Positions 10,801 to 22,182 of a DNA stretch of 64,000 nt are shown here, piece by piece. The notes beneath the pieces were generated by a model that saw nothing but the letters and a program-made list of their open reading frames with translations, ran no database searches and was not told the origin of the DNA. Position 1 is the stretch's first letter. Each line of letters opens with the position of its first letter. The translations under genes were made by a program, and so were the position numbers. Source of the DNA: Hysterangium stoloniferum (taxonomy: Eukaryota > Basidiomycota > Agaricomycetes > Hysterangiales > Hysterangiaceae); contig WHVD01000170.1 of NCBI GenBank assembly GCA_015178975.1, forward strand, positions 62,001-126,000. The letters run 5' to 3'.

Positions 10801-10944
10801 TATTGGCAAAGGCGTTTCAGAGTTGTTCGTGGAGTGCTCGACTTGTTCAGTACGAGACGGCGTGGTAGAGGTATTAATAGGTTGAGGTTGCGGTATTCTT
10901 TTGAAGTTGGGGAATTTGGGCTTGGGTTGCTGCTCCTGCGACAT
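7827..10944 (-). pseudogene. ORF3 of element 2 (unknown protein), interrupted by an LTR
   Basis: Minus-strand ORF starting at ATG 10944, 195 bp after the pol stop, and ending LRHLL-stop at 7827. The N-terminus has a duplicated FPNFKRIP motif (about residues 11-18 and again near 80). Conserved blocks shared with element 1 are FAETD.S..GTPCV, FYDW followed by RRIKLQSIALRRGDG, ALPPR, DCHEGFLLP, TSDPNQRQ, VWRG.RP, INYPSD.F..G, and the C-terminal LGGSSQDAWGGVP. Breaks: a TGA near 10680, a 634-bp solo LTR at 9280-9913 splitting the HFFTS/TSDPNQRQ region, and a frameshift close to a G8 run at about 8703-8710. No signal peptide or membrane segment is seen. It matches no protein family I know. Confidence 0.8.
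9280..9913 (-). repeat. Solo LTR, family A, in ORF3 of element 2
   Basis: Plus-strand ends TGTGAAGAG and CCCTTTACA. Flanked by CTCGT at 9275-9279 and 9914-9918. It is the reverse complement of the family-A LTRs of element 1. Confidence 0.92.
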
Positions 10945-11138
10945 AGTATACTGATTAGAGAGGTTGACGTGGAGGGAAGAGATAGGGGAATAAAATTTTC
11001 TTTAGCGAATTTACATATTTTATATTAATTTCAAACTCCGCTCGGTTATTGAAGTGAAAGGCCGAGGGGGAAGAAAGTGGGGGGGTAGAGCTAGAAGTAG
11101 ATAAATGGCGTTGTCGTCGTAAGGATGTGAAATGATCA

Positions 11139-11285
11139 TTAAATTTGATAAATAGTCTTGTAAGCTCTAAGGAGAGCGGGAGCATTACGAAGGTCATTGC
11201 CATTTAACCAAGTGTCCTCCTCCGGTCCATATCCTTTCCATCGAACCTGGAAAAGGAGTCGATTTCGATGCTTTTTGTGCCCTAC
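11139..11285 (-). pseudogene. pol: Chromodomain end of element 2 pol, cut off by element 1
   Basis: Minus strand from 11285 reads HKKHRNRLLFQVRWKGYG, PEEDTWLN and LRNAPALLRAYK to a TAA at 11139-11141. This is the second part of a chromodomain whose first part (EYEVEAIVG) lies at about 23470-23500. Joining 23470-23474 to 11280 with one CCTAC copy restores the frame exactly. Chromodomains at the integrase C-terminus target integration to marked chromatin. Confidence 0.9.
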
Positions 11286-11924
11286 TGTGAAGGGTATGCA
11301 TATATCATGATTGGACTGTGGAATAATACATATATTATAGTATTTTATTATTTAGTTCTTACTCTTTTTCCCTAACTCTCTATATCTTTCGAGCATACCC
11401 GTATTTCTTAGTTCGAAGTCTTGTGTATATCTATGGGCACTCTCAGCGCTAAATTTCAGACATCTTTTACCCAGCAGACACCACCTCATAAACGACCCAG
11501 ATGTCGAATAGCAAGAGGTGTCAAGGGTAACATCTAAGCTACCTATAAGGGTAGCATTCTCTAGTCTCCTGACATACTTTGGACTCGAACCACGAAGGTC
11601 GAGTTCCACTCTAAGGTCTTTGCGCTCGTCGACGCTATAGTCAACTCGCGCTATTATCTCTTTACTTCAAATATTCGGCTTCTCGTTGATTATCTATTTA
11701 CATTTAGCTACGAGTTGCACCGTAAATGTCAACTCTTCGTTCTCTCATTCTAGCCGTCAAGAGCAACTGTACAGTTGCTCTTGTGACGTGTAGCGTGTCT
11801 CCTTGCTAGTACTGTCAGTCTAGCAATCTACAGTATTGTACTGAACGGTCAATACTTTCTAATAGTAGTTGAATAAACACTATTCTTCGTATATTGAGCG
11901 GTAGGAATCTAACGACTCTTCACA
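11286..11924 (+). repeat. 5' LTR of element 1 (family A)
   Basis: 639 bp, TGTGAAGGG to CTCTTCACA. Same length as the 3' copy at 22831-23469 and about 97.8% identical to it by eye (14 mismatches). Confidence 0.95.
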
Positions 11925-11944
11925 GTGGTGATCCGGGCCGGACC
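11925..11944 (+). promoter_or_regulatory. Primer-binding site of element 1
   Basis: GTGGTGATCCGGGCCGGACC immediately follows the 5' LTR. TGG at 11926 would pair with a tRNA CCA end. Element 2 has the same motif (TGGTGATCCGAGCCGG) at its 5' LTR. The tRNA species cannot be named from this. Confidence 0.7.
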
Positions 11945-12000
11945 GTTCTTTTCCTACGAGGAAAAACTTATTATTTGACTACTAAGACCTGAACACGCGA

Positions 12001-15000
12001 ATGACTACGGGCAAGAATCAAACACCTAGGCCTTCATCAACGCCGAGTAGCTCCATGCCTCGTCAAAAATCTTCTAACCTAGAACCACCCCGTAACGTCA
12101 CCCTGAGGAAGTCTTCGTCGACTTTTCAAGGATCAGCTCCTCCGGAGGATTCTCCCGGAGTAGTAGCTGGATCGTCTACGAACATTCCCCAGCTTCCTCA
12201 AGGATCAGCTCCTCCAGAGGATTCCCCCGGAGTAGTAGCTGGATCGTCAATGAACATCCCCCCCGATCCACCTGAGGAACGCTCATCACTCAAGCAGTTG
12301 GACACCCCTGGAGCTAACGTTGAGCCTAATCGAGCACCCACGCCTGTTCTCAGATTCCCTCCGAGACAGGTCATCCTTAAGCAGTTCCTCGGAGGTCATA
12401 TGGTTTACGCCCAGCCCATCGACTACAAATGGGATATGTACTACACCGATCGAATCCCCGAGGATCAGGTTACCCCCTTCGTGGAGGAGTACAGTACGGA
12501 TTACCCTATTTTACCAGAGACTGTAGCAGTCTGGTTAGGGCGTTATCAAGCGATCTTATCGGTGCGGGATTTATTCACGTGACCAGGGAACCTTGAGGAT
12601 TTGACCCAATCGATTCCTGAATGGTCGAACAAGGTGACGACCACAATGGAAGGAGGAAGAAGAATTCTCAAGCGGGAGGTGTTTTCTCTGTTCCTTGAAG
12701 CACTTCGTACGCATGATGATGTGTTGCAGATCCTGCATGTCCTGCTTAGCGGAGATCATGTTGTGCCTAAGGTTGACTACCAGTACATGTACATCCGTAT
12801 GTTGGAGGAGTCTCTCAATGGAGTCACGCCAAATCTATCGCTGGCATACCTCACTTTAAGGGGTCGGTTGAAGTGAAACCAAAGAAGACTTGATAAGATG
12901 GTTTTAGAGGTACTCCTCCCCTATAACGACTCGATCCAGGTCCCTGATTCGCCTATCTCCACGACCAATTCGTTCGTTCGCAACTTAAATGGGTCCCCTG
13001 ATACTCGTTTTCTGCATTCTCTCAACCGTCCCGTAATATTGGAGGATTTTCCACTGGACTTGAGGACACAGGTGATAGAACGCCTTCAGGAGAAGAGGAT
13101 TGAGGTCTGCGCTCCCTTCCATCAACTCCAGCCGTGTTGACTTCTGAACGCGATGGAGATTGAGAGACAAATCGCGATGGAACCGGGCCTAACGTCTCTC
13201 CAGGGAGATCACCGCTCTCACGTCGCATTTGAGAGAGTCTCCAACAGCCCTAACTTCAGGAATGAAGTGACCACTCTCAGAAACTGATCAGTCGCCAACA
13301 AGGGTCGACCGTCCTTCTCCATGGCATTCACTGAGGGCATAGCTGGCCCAGTTGCTGGTCGAGGATTGCTTAATTCAGACAGTCCCCGCCATTCTCTACC
13401 GATCGCTTCAAACCCTTTCTTGCCATCAGGAGGACCCCCTAGCGATTCATCCAGGAGTTCGAATACTTCAGACCGGGGAGGGAACTCAGGACGTGGGGAG
13501 CGCCACAATGGAGTGCCTAATACCCCTTTTCGAACTCCGATGCGGTCTCGAGCTAGCGCGCTTATTGATGACTTACCTAAGGACAAGAAGGTCACTCTTA
13601 ACACCAACGACCTTAAGATCAAATGGTCTGATCTCCCTGAATACGACGGAGCTCAATCCGAGGCCCTGGACTATATCATGGACATCATGAGTCTCGCGGA
13701 GATATCAGACTCTATGAGTGCGATCTTAGGAGTTGCTCTGCCAAGACGACTCACGGGGCATGCTAAGGTCTGGTGGAGCACCTTAGACCGTGAGCATCGT
13801 ACTGAATTCAGTCAATCTCATGGGTCGTTTCTTTGGGGTATCGTCGAAGGATTGCTTGGAACTCGTTGGCGTGAATCCTTAGCCTTAGAATGAGAAGCTA
13901 TGAAATTTCGACAGGCTGGTCACGATCGTGAGACACCCATCCACTATATCCAACGGAGAGTTAAACTTTATCGTTTCCTGTACGGGTTCCACCAGGACAG
14001 AGGGGATGAGACACGCAGACTCATTCTCACGCTGCCTATGGAATGGCTCTACCTTCTTCAAGGACAACCCATCGATGATATCATGAGTTTACAGACTTAT
14101 GCTAATAACCTGCAAGAAGCTCTGATTAATGCTTGGGTCCAAACACACCGGGAACGTTACAGGTTCCAGAAACCGCGCGTAATGTTATCGGAGGGTCAAG
14201 AATTGGATTTTAGAGTCACCGGCGACTCCTCTTCACCTAACCATATTCTCATTAGTGAGACTAACGAGAGAGGCTCGACGAGAAGGACCGTTCCGGACGT
14301 CGCTGATCCAAAACAGGGAAAGCGTCACAGAAAAATGTTCTTCGAGAGGAGTAACAAGAGGAGCTCGGTCAAACCCACCAAGGAATGTTGGATATGCGGA
14401 AGCCCGGAGCATTTTAAAATAGATTGCCCCCATGCAGGCAAGATGTGTCATTATGTCTCTATCAATAAATGCTCTGCACAGGATATGTCGGAGGAAACTG
14501 AGGAGCAAAGGTTATATGAGGCAGTTCATGGACTATCTATACAAGGACAAGTAAATAGCTCTGATGACGAATTGACCATTGTTCCCATTTATACACCCAA
14601 AGTCAGAGACGACTCAGTAAGAGAAGGAGATTGAATGACCGGCGAAACTCTTTCGTCTGAGGTCTACGTATCCATACTCACTGCAGATTTTTTCGAAAAG
14701 GGAGATCGGTTGAGCGCACACCGGCAGGACCTTGAAGGCCTGACCGAGAACCACTGTCAGATTCAGAATTATGACGAGCAAATCAACTCGGACTCGCTCT
14801 GTTTACCTGGAGCTGACATTGACACATTCCCGTTTGATCCTGGAAACCCCCCCGACTTACTACCGTATGATGACTCAGATTCGGAGGACGGTGATAGCGA
14901 TCCAGCCATGGATTCCTCCTCAAAACATATTCCTTGTCGAAGCAAACGCAGGAATGTAAGCCTATCCCTGCGCAAGGAAAGTAGGAGGCCTAGAATCCAA

Positions 15001-18000
15001 TACCCTCGTCCCAGTAGATTGATGAAGGAGGATATTACAATCCTTTATCAAAAACGGGATCCCCCCAGTGGCTACTCTAGCATAGGAGTTGCAGCACTCC
15101 ATGTTTTTGGTCATGTAGGAAATCCCGATTCACCCGAACGCATTAAAGTTAGAATGGACATGGGAGCAGATCTTTCCCTTATATCGGAGGAATTCTACAA
15201 GGGGCTGCAGGGCCAGTATAAGTTGAAACAGGGACTCAAGTTACATCTAATCCAGCTCACGGGTAATGCCAAGGTCATAGGATATGTTAATATTCCTATT
15301 TACCTGGAGGACGACAGTGGCATTTTACTGAAATTTGTGGCGGAAACTTATGTTGTCAGAGGAATGACGGTACCAATTCTTTTAGGAGAAGATTTCCATG
15401 TTAACTATGAAATTGGTACCCTAAGAGATCAGCCATTGGGATCTAGGCTTATTCTCCCGGGATGACAGGGTTTTATTCCAGCCAGTTCTGATAAGGAACC
15501 TCAACATTTGACCTTCACTGTCAACAAGGCCCCTTTCGGAAAGCCTCCGAAGGAGCGATCCAAACTCACCTCTCTCCCCGATAAAGGCGTGCGTACTGAA
15601 AGAGTCACGCGAGACTTGGAAGACTGCACCATTGAGCCGGAGTCAGCCAGATTAGTGCCTATTTTCATTGAGGACCTGATAGGCGAGGAGTGGATTGTTG
15701 AAGGAATTGTATTACAAAATGAGGACGGCTCCATATTAGCCACCCCAATCACGGCAATTTCAAGGAATAGCGCGTCAGTACCTTTGGCCAACCCGTCATT
15801 AACCCCTAAGATTATCTGACGAGGGGAGACAATCGGGATAATTCACGACCCCACTCATTGGGCTCATAAGCCCAAGTCACTTAAGGAGAAGGATTTAATG
15901 GTAGCCGGCGCAACCAAGATTGCACACCTTATTGAAAGTCTCTCTCAACTTGAGGAGGACCGTCAATCTGCTTCAGAAAGGCCTAAGCCACCTGTCGAAC
16001 CAGAGATTACGGACGATTTCGAACTGCCCAGTCCCAAAACGGCCGCGGTGGCTGATAATGAGAAATTGGCCTCAGAAGATCTCCACAAGCTGGTTAACCT
16101 GGGACCAGATATACCAACGGAGATTCTGCCACGTCTCAGATCAGTTTTGACTGAGAACGTTAAGGCTTTCGGAGTCGATGGACGTTTAGGGCAAGTGGAA
16201 TGCAGAGTCCCTATCCCTTTGAAAGAGGGCGCCCAGCCCATTTCCATGCCTATGTTCCCCTCTTCCCCTGCCAATCGGAGAGTTATAGATGAGCAAATGG
16301 ATACCTGGTTTGAACAGGGTGTCATCGAGCCATCTAAAAGTCCATGGGGGGCACCGGCTCTCGTAGTTTACCACAATGGTAAACCACGAGTGGTTATCGA
16401 TTACCGGAAACTCAATCATCTTACTGTTCCAGATGAATTTCCTTTACCACGTCAATCGGAGATCATGCAAGCGTTGTCGGGGTCAAATGTCCTATCTTCT
16501 TTCGACACATTAGCTGGATTTACTCAATTAGAAATGTTAGAGGATGATAAGCCCAAAACAGCCTTCAGATCTCACAGAGGGCTGTGGCAATTTAAAAGGA
16601 TGCCATTCGGGCTTAGAAACGGTCCCTCCACGTTTCAGCGCGTTATGCAAACAGTTTTAGCACCCTATTTATGGATCTTTTGTTTGGTTTACATCGACGA
16701 CATAGTAATATTCTCTAAAAATTGGGACGATCATCTGCTTCACCTAAATCAGGTGCTCGGCGCTATTGCTTCGGCCGGCATCACTCTCTCCCCCAAGAAA
16801 TGTTTTATCGGATATAATTCGATCTTGTTGTTGGGTCATAAGGTATCCAGGTTGGGTTTCTCGACTCATCAAGAGAAAGTTTGCGCTATATTGGAACTGG
16901 CCCCACCTACTAAGGTTTCCGAACTGCAACGGTTCCTTGGGATGGTCCTTTATTTTTCGGCATACATACCATTCTATTCTTGGCTGGTGTCTCCTTTATT
17001 CTCACTCCTGAAGAAGGGAACACCCTGGGTGTGGACCGCTGAACATGTCAGAGCTTATGAGGATGTTAAAGCCGCACTAGGATCAGCACCAGTGCTGGGA
17101 CATCCAGTAAGCGGGATGCCCTATCGGCTATATACGGACGCTTCGGATTTTGCCTTAGGCTGTTGTCTCCAACAAGTCCAGAAAATGGCTTTAGGAGACT
17201 TAATAGACACTAAGATCCATGCCCAAGCCAAACTGTGAAGAGTGGCGGAAGTTCTGACTGTTCTATATACGAAGAAATGAGTAGAAAGGAAGGATATTGA
17301 CCTATTCGGTGCAATATAAGAGAAAGTGAGAAAAGAAGCACAAGATGACGAAGGAGTCAACGAGTGCAATGGTTCGAGTGGAGGCCTCGACTGTTACAGT
17401 TCGAGGTCAGAAGTGTTTAGTAGTTCAGATACTGCTACCTATGTAGTAGCTGACACGTTACCCTGATCACCGCTCGTAGTAGACCTAGTTTGTGTCTTAC
17501 GAGTGGTGGTTCTTGGGTTAAAGTGTGTCTGAGTTCTAATTGGTGCTGAGTGCACCCACAAGTATACACAATGCTTCGAACTAATGAAATATGCAAGATT
17601 CGAAGAATATGAAAGATAGAAAAATATGAATAAAATATGTAAAATATAAATGAAATAAAAGGAGTGTTTTACCACAATGATACTGTGGTAAAAGCATACT
17701 CCTCACACAAACTGGCTTTTGACCATGTGCAGGACGTGCCATCCTTTGTTCATCAGTATAAAACCAAACAGCCCGAGATTGAGTGGTCAGACTCATGGGG
17801 ATCCACTTTCGAGGAGACCGAGGTTACCGTTGAGCGAGTCATTGCATACTGGAGTCGCACGCTGAAAAACGCTGAACGTAACTATTCCGCTACTGAACGG
17901 GAAGCGTTAGCAGCAAAGGAAGGACTAGTTCATTTTCAACCCTTCATTGAAGGTGAACATGTTCTACTCATTACGGACCATGCAGCTCTGCAATGGGCTA

Positions 18001-19901
18001 GATCGTACGAGAACACTAATCGTCGACTAGCCGCATGGGGGGCGATATACGCTGCATTTCCAGGTCTCGAGATCTTACACCGAGCAGGAAGAGTTCACAG
18101 CAACGTGGACCCACTGTCCAGACTCCCTCGAGTACCAGCTTTTGTGAGCCCCATTAGAGATGATTTACAAGCTATCACCTCAACCTCTTTGGACAAGAGT
18201 ACTGAGGAAAATCTATGGAAGGACGAACCTGCTAAGAAGGCGGTCTTCTCTACCATACTCGATTCTATGGAACCTTTCGGAGTGACTCAAAAGGTCCGAC
18301 AGTCAGAATGGGATTCCCATAACGCAGTAAGAAATGATCAGGAAGACGAGTCGAACTTCACATTGCGTCATCCTCAGTTGCTAATCAGTATCGAGGAGGG
18401 ATACATAAATAAATTTCTAGAGGGATACGCGAAAGATCCTGTTTTCAGGAATCTCTACGCTCTAGATACCCCTTCACCCAATGCGGTGGTTACTCCTTCT
18501 CACTACTTTGTGGGAGCAAACAGACTCCTGTACTTTCGTGACTCGGACTGGAAAAGTCGAGTCTGTGTGCCCAGTACCATGACTAACTCTATCTTAAGGT
18601 TGGTACATGATAACCCTTTTGAGGGAGCGCACGCCGGAGGCCAACAGTTCTTCAACCTGATGAAAGACTGGTTCTTTTGGCCAAAAATGCTACAAGATTG
18701 CTTGTCGTACGCATGTACCTGTGACATTTGCCAAAAAACCAAAGTTGATCGCACCGGTCGTCAAGGAGCCCTCAGACCTGCCGACGTACCTTTTTGGCCT
18801 TTCGAAGTAATTTCTATGGACTTAATCACAGGACTACCCAACTCAGGGAAGGATTCTTATTCTGCAGTCTTCGTCGCCGTTGATAAATTGATGCGTTTCG
18901 CTATTACCATACCTACTTTCTCAAACCTTACAGCTGAAGGATTCGGACGAATATTTGTCAAACAAGTGGCCAGCCCCTTCGGACTGCCCTTTCGAATAAT
19001 CTGTGATCGGGACAAGAGATGGACCTGCAGGTTCTGGCGGGAAGTCTGTAAGATTTATGGTACTACCCTCGCGGTATCTTCAGCTCATCATCCCCAGACG
19101 GATGGACAAACGGAGAATATGAATGCGACCATAGAACAGATGCTTCGAGCCTATTGTGCTTCTGCTAAGGAGAGCTGGTCCCAATGGATTGAAGTGGTTG
19201 TCCACACGTACAACTCAACCGTTCACAGTTCCACGAACTACGCTCCGGCCTTCTTATTAATGGGATATCTCCCGAGAGGAATGTCTCGAGTTCTAGGAGG
19301 TGATGAACCCCTAGTTCCTAGAGAACTATCAGATAGCCCTATGGCCGATCAATGGATTCTCGAACTAGAAAATCATTGGCAGATGGCGTGAGATTTGATC
19401 GCTCGAGCTCAGGAGATTCAAGCACGAGCGTATAACAAGAAGCAAAGACCTGTAGAAGATATCTCTGATGGAGACCTCATATTGGTAAACCCCCACTCCC
19501 TCGAACTGGTGGAAGTCAAGGGAACTGGGAAGAAACTAATACAAAGACGGATAGGACCATTTGAGGTGCTTGAGAAACTGAACCCTCAAGTATTTAGGCT
19601 TAAGATCCCCTCGGAGTATCCGATGCATCCAGTCATTAACCGGGACCATCTCCGAAAATATCAACCCTCTCCTCCCAATCTCAGTCCAAGACCCCAACTT
19701 GAGAACCTAAGAGAGTTGAAACCGGATCATGAAGAATATGAGGTCGAAGCTATCGTTGGGCACAGAAAACAGCGAAATCGCCTGCTATTTAGGGTACGCT
19801 GGAAAGGTTATGGACCTGAGGAGGATTCGTGGCTAAACAGTACTAACCTCAGAAACACTCCGGCACTTCTGAGGGCGTACAAGGTGCTGTTCAAAATCTA
19901 A
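12001..19901 (+). pseudogene. gag-pol: Gag-Pol polyprotein of element 1, one frame, nine TGA stops
   Basis: After removing the 479-bp LTR insertion the frame from ATG 12001 to TAA 19901 is continuous (about 2,470 codons), with no frameshift between gag and pol. Landmarks: Ser/Pro-rich gag start with a duplicated GSAPPEDSPGVVAGSS block; zinc knuckle CX2CX4HX4C at 14386-14427; protease-like MGADLSLISEEFY near 15160; RT with YIDD at 16690-16701; RNase H TDASDFALGC near 17135; integrase with ACTCDICQ, MDLITGLP and HHPQTDGQTE; chromodomain 19731-19895 ending WKGYGPEEDSW. In-frame TGA codons lie at 12580, 12874, 13138, 13285, 13891, 14632, 15463, 15817 and 19389; none is TAA or TAG. Three of the matching sites in element 2 are CGA (Arg) and two are AGA (Arg). 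It acts in reverse transcription and integration; this copy is inactive. Confidence 0.93.
17234..17707 (-). repeat. Solo LTR, family B, in pol of element 1
   Basis: 474 bp, TGTGAAGAG to CTCCTCACA. Flanked by CAAAC at 17229-17233 and 17708-17712. It splits RNase H between QAK and LAFDHVQ; the frame is restored when it is removed. The reverse complement matches the LTR at 36027-36430. Confidence 0.93.
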
Positions 19902-20258
19902 CATATATGCGCTCGAGGAAGCATCTATTCTATCAATTATTCCGTTTCTTTCGTAACTTCCTTCCAGAAACATTTCAGCTGTTCAGTGAGCCGTCTCTTT
20001 GGCATCTATTCTCTTTCATTTTTACTCTCCTTCCGATCGGTTGGGACAACCCCTTGTTGACGGTGGAAATATTTTATCCAAAACCCGGCCACAATTACTG
20101 AACCTCGTTTAACGACCAACCGAGCGGAGTTTCAATTTAATATATATATAAAAAGTACACGTAAAATCGCATAAATTTTCTTTATCGTTCATACCACGTC
20201 CTTCACCTATCTACAGCTCTTCCATCTACCTTCCACTTCATCACCTTGCCGCGCTACG

Positions 20259-22182
20259 ATGTTCCCATTCCAGCAGAACAAGCAAGTCCTCCCTAAGTTC
20301 AAGAAGGTCCCGTGGGCCCCAATAGCCAGTATGTCCATGACTGGTGGGGCATTCATTACCCGGATGCCTCGTACAGACAATGTCGAGAGCAATTGAGGTA
20401 TCTTAGGACCTACCCCCTCGTCGACTTTCTCCTTTGATGCTGAGCCAAGGGGAGATAGCGGTACTGATTGGAGTAAGCCATTAAGGCACTCTTTCGGACT
20501 GTCGTCGGAAGAGGTTGCTGCTACCATGCGGAGGCAGGAAACGTTTATGGAGGAACATAACGCAAGGAGGCTCACCCGCAAGAGAGAAAGACGCGCTGAG
20601 TATAGAAGTCAGCAGGAAGCTAGGGGAGCAAGAGAAGGAGTCCCCTCCAAGAGGCAGTGGCGCGAGGACAGAATATGTTTTGGAAACAGAGCTTCCATGC
20701 CGATCCTTCCCCCCCCGGGAGAGAAATGGGCCGACTTTGCAGAGACAGATGATAGCGAGGGTGGAACACCTTGCGTTAGAACGACAGGAGCCAAGAGCTG
20801 GAAGGAAAAGGAGGGTACCATCTTCTATGACTGGGAATTACTCCGGCGTATTAAGTTGCGACAAATAATCCTTACCCGAGGGGACGGTCAAGCATTGCCC
20901 CCACGAGAAAAGGGACATCGTAGGGGACCAATCGATTTTTCCTCGGATGAGGATGAGGAGGGAGACAAGGATAGGGATGATGCGTATAGCGTCCGATATC
21001 TGGGAGAGGACTGTCATGAAGGGTTCCTCCTCCCCTCGAAAGTTCACTTCGTAACCAGCGACCCCAACCAACGACAAACGTGGAGACCGTCATCCAAGGT
21101 ATGGAGGGGTCATCGCCCTAGCCAACCGTCGCAGGAACGCGAACCTTCCCTGATTCCAGTCCCACGTCTTTCGCCGACGTCGAGGCCCCCTCCCGTCCTC
21201 CATCCTGCACACCCTCCCTCAGCCCCGATTCTAGCGCCTGGTCCACCCCCTTCCCCTAAAACTATACCGGTCTCTACTCCACTTCCGCTGTCACCGGCTA
21301 TCCCTCCCGACTCTCCTTATTCATATTGCATGTCCTTAGGTAGCCCTATCCACGAGCTTTCACAAGAGCGAATGGACGTCGATTTGGACCCTCTTACACC
21401 GGACATCACCGTTCCAGTGACGAGCGGAAAAGCCAAGGAGATACAGAAGGCCACCACCCCTCTCCCAGAGCGATCCCCTATCCCTATCCCCATCTCTGAC
21501 AACCCACCTTCCCCCACCGATCCCATCTCCACCACCTTCTGGACACGAGTAGCTGTCAATTACCCTTCCGAACAGTTCCCCATCGGAAGGGTACTATCAC
21601 AGCTAGTGCCAGTACTCCAGCAACCACCTTCAAGGGAGCCTTAAGGGTTGTCGTGGTCTCGCTCCATTGTCCGAGATAATGAAGGACTTCTATCTCTCCT
21701 TCGCGGATCCCACAGAGGGGGAGAAATTTGCACGAGCAGCTCGGGGGGTTAAACTCTCTATGTTCCAGCATATCATAGTGGAACCCCACCATCTGCCCCC
21801 AGACTCAGCGAGCGTCCTCTCTATTGCTGGACGTGTAGATCTACTCGAGGCCCTCATCCTGACGCCTCCCATAGAGACCCCTATGCAGCCACAGGTTCCT
21901 GCCCCGTTACCCGCATCTTCATCTCCCCTCCCCAATGCTCCTCTTCTCGCGTGAATTTCCGCTCCCCCGATTAGTGTGCGCGTAGTCGTTCGTTGCAGGG
22001 AGAAGGCTTACAGATGCTGGGCCGACTCCTTGCACAGGGATTCTAGTGATTTGGCTCGAGCGAGAATAGCCGAGTCCTTCAGAGTAAAACGGGAACGATG
22101 GGGAAACATCATTTTGGACCTAGGGGGATCCTCACAGGCAGCTGGGGGTGGCGTCCCAGACGCTCTTCGACACCTTGTATAG
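20259..22182 (+). pseudogene. ORF3 of element 1 (unknown, about 640 aa)
   Basis: Starts at ATG 20259 (MFPFQQNKQVLPKFKKVPWA), 358 bp after the pol stop, and ends LRHLV-TAG at 22180-22182. Conserved with element 2: FAETD, GTPCV, FYDW, RRIKLRQI, RGDGQALPPR, DCHEGFLLP, TSDPNQRQ, VWRGHRP, then a long Pro/Ser-rich linker and a C-terminal region with REKAYRCW, ERWGNI and LGGSSQ. Lesions: TGA at 20394 and 21952, and one frameshift near 21628. No membrane segment, zinc finger or known catalytic motif is visible. Its place after the chromodomain is where some LTR elements carry an extra or env-like gene, but the composition does not suggest an envelope protein. Function unknown. Confidence 0.85.

Noticed and set aside
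7827..10944. ORF3 as an envelope gene
   Set aside because: No signal peptide, no membrane segment, and a strongly charged Pro/Ser-rich composition do not fit an Env protein.
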